This document shows, one piece after another, positions 45,501-46,834 of a stretch of DNA of 46,834 nt. Numbering within the stretch: the stretch's first letter is position 1; each line of letters starts with the position of its first letter. The translations under genes and the position numbers were made by a program. The stretch is from a virus: positions 1-46,834 of IMG/VR virus record IMGVR_UViG_3300013104_000010; one strand, given 5' to 3'. The notes below the pieces were generated by a model. It saw only the letters and a list, made by a program, of their open reading frames with translations, was not told where the DNA came from and did no database searches.

Positions 45501-46040
45501 TCAGTTCTCCAGATAAAAAGGTGTGTCGTCTTCAAGCGTCATCGGCGTGCCGTCTTCAAGCTGGACCTGGATCAGCGGCCCCCGGATATCGAGCGGCCAT
45601 TCGCGGTTCATCGCGATGTCGAAAATGTCCTTATTCAGCAGGAAACTCGGCATCAGTGACCATTCACCCGGCAGCACCGCACGTTCGCGCAGTTCCAGTT
45701 CGGCGCTGTACGCCCACAGGTTCGGACCTACCCGGCTCGGGCCTGAATAAACTCCGGTAAACCTGCAGGTGTAGTCCTGAAACCCGATCGGGGTGTCGAG
45801 CGGGCATTCGAACCACAGCGAGCCATCGACCAGCTGGTCACGCCACCAAACTTCAAACAGCTGGCCTTCGGAATCATTGAACAACCAATTGATCTTGGCG
45901 CCCATAGGCACGTTGGTGAAACGCCGCCGTTGGCGGGCGCGACCGCTCTCCAGATCCGAGCGCAGTAACGGCGATTGCAACTGGTACGATCGACCGGAAT
46001 GCAGGCCGACCGGCAACCCTACGGGGTAATAGACTGTCAT
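45501..46040 (-). CDS. Minor tail-tip protein
   Basis: A 179-residue protein following the J-like gene with a four-base overlap. It has aromatic-rich parts (INWLFNDSEGQLFEVWWRDQLVDGSLWFECPL, YTCRFTGVYSGPSRVGPNLWAYSAELELRERAVL) that look like distal-tail or tip proteins. It repeats LEDGTPMTLEDDTPFYLE at the end, common in siphoviral tip proteins ahead of fibres. Function inferred from position. Confidence 0.65.
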   Translation of the reverse strand: MTVYYPVGLPVGLHSGRSYQLQSPLLRSDLESGRARQRRRFTNVPMGAKINWLFNDSEGQLFEVWWRDQLVDGSLWFECPLDTPIGFQDYTCRFTGVYSGPSRVGPNLWAYSAELELRERAVLPGEWSLMPSFLLNKDIFDIAMNREWPLDIRGPLIQVQLEDGTPMTLEDDTPFYLEN

Positions 46041-46834
46041 GGCGCCGTCGCATCGTCTGATAGATAAACGCGAACATCATAACCTACCATTTCCACCGAT
46101 GCGTCAAAAACTCCCTTGGGGCTGATCGAGGTCACCAGGACTTTGTAGACCCAAGACACCGTCGGGCCGAACAGGATGTGCGGCGGGTCTTCGTTATTGT
46201 CCCAAGAAACATCGGGCACGAAGTCCAGCGGCGGCACGGAAAAGGTGAAATCGTCGATCCTGGTCGCCACGTAAGGGCCCGACAGGGTGCCGTCCTTACG
46301 GCGCAGGGCGGCCAGGTAAACGCCCGGTTCGTCCCAGTTCAACGGCTCGGAAGACGTCAACACCGCACCGCCGATAATGGGCAGGTACTCCAGCAACAGC
46401 GCCGACTGGCCGTAGCCTGGAATGTCCGAGCACACGGCGCAATATGACAGGTAGCGACTGTTCAAGGCGTCGCCCGGGGTGCTGAAGCTGAAGCGATCGC
46501 GACGGTACTCATGAATCCGACGGCGCCGCATGCCGAACTGATAGGCTTTGTTGCGATCGGTGATCCCCGGGGCGCTGATCTTGTCGACCCGCATGCCTTG
46601 CAACGGGTCACTGGGCAGCCGGCAGTCGACCACTTCTTCGGTCCAGGTCGTCGAATCCTGATAGGTCACCTGAACGCCGTCGAAGTCATTGGCCGATTTC
46701 AGATCGGATTCCATCACCAGTTCTTCGGTCATGTTCTGTGCGCTATAGCCGTGTTCGAGCACCGTGCGCGGTTCATCCCGAACGGGGCGCAGTAGGCCAC
46801 GGTCTAGCGTGACTTCGGAAAACCCACAGCCCAA
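46037..46834 (-). CDS. Tail tip host-specificity (J-like) protein, C-terminal part
   Basis: Continuation of the gene at 1-2016. Bases 46834-46712 repeat 123-1; unique codons run from 46711 to the stop at 46037 and add 224 residues. The first apparent start (TTG at the end of the window) is only an internal Leu codon. The region has beta-rich fibronectin-like stretches (QVTYQDSTTWTEEVVDCRL, PGVYLAALRRKDGTLSGPYVATRIDDFTFSVPPLDFVP, TVSWVYKVLVTSISPKG), typical of the C-terminal part of tip proteins. Confidence 0.82.
   Translation of the reverse strand: MGCGFSEVTLDRGLLRPVRDEPRTVLEHGYSAQNMTEELVMESDLKSANDFDGVQVTYQDSTTWTEEVVDCRLPSDPLQGMRVDKISAPGITDRNKAYQFGMRRRRIHEYRRDRFSFSTPGDALNSRYLSYCAVCSDIPGYGQSALLLEYLPIIGGAVLTSSEPLNWDEPGVYLAALRRKDGTLSGPYVATRIDDFTFSVPPLDFVPDVSWDNNEDPPHILFGPTVSWVYKVLVTSISPKGVFDASVEMVGYDVRVYLSDDATAP
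46712..46834. repeat. Terminal direct repeat, right copy
   Basis: Identical to bases 1-123. See the left copy. Confidence 0.95.

Overview
The window is the complete genome of a tailed, non-contractile (siphovirus-type) phage whose host is probably a Pseudomonas: the DNA is GC-rich and all virion, replication and lysis modules are phage-type. The host genus is inferred from the general look of the genes and is not proven. Bases 1-123 are repeated exactly at 46712-46834, and one tail-tip gene reads in frame through that join, so the unique genome is 46,711 bp and the map closes into a circle. I found no integrase, repressor pair, contractile sheath or baseplate set, so a lytic life cycle is more likely.

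Layout. The late module is on the minus strand. It runs from the prohead protease/scaffold gene (14246) through decoration, major capsid, head-tail joining, tail tube, chaperone, tape measure, tail tip and NlpC/P60 genes to the host-specificity protein. It then continues across the join into a minor tip protein, tail fibre, tail spike, two holin-like proteins, endolysin and nested Rz/Rz1 spanins (40492). A six-gene cassette (9734-11018) lies inside this module in the opposite orientation, with its own promoter and terminator. Portal and MuF-type head genes (14325-16660) are on the plus strand, divergent from the capsid genes. A second minus-strand block (32742 down to 16683) holds the DEAD/H helicase, a VRR-NUC-like protein, small regulators, a PP-loop (PAPS-reductase-like) enzyme, a primase-polymerase/helicase, the terminase genes and many small accessory genes. 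The plus-strand block 32824-40530 holds a DUF2800 nuclease-like protein, a DUF2815 single-strand-binding protein, family A DNA polymerase, a TerB-like protein, a CsrA-like regulator and small secreted or membrane proteins.

Control. At least eight promoters of one type are visible: TTGACA-like -35, a spacer of exactly 17 bp ending in a conserved AAGGCGAA-like stretch, and a -10 of form TAnnnT. Several sit directly behind GCCCC/GGGGC terminators, forming repeated terminator-promoter cassettes.

Most unusual points: (1) a roughly 675-nt non-coding transcription unit (19850 to 19172, minus) bounded by this promoter type and a strong terminator, rich in helices, GNRA tetraloops and a likely pseudoknot, with a complete tRNA-Asp(GUC) inside it; it resembles the GOLLD/ROOL class of giant phage RNAs in organisation. 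(2) A 98-residue CsrA/RsmA-like protein that looks like two CsrA cores fused in one chain, keeping a single RNA-binding surface. (3) A 480-bp intergenic region with ten copies of TGCCGAGTAT in both orientations, two identical 30-bp hairpins and AT-rich DNA beside the terminase small-subunit gene, a candidate replication origin or packaging site. (4) An in-frame amber codon in that terminase small-subunit gene.
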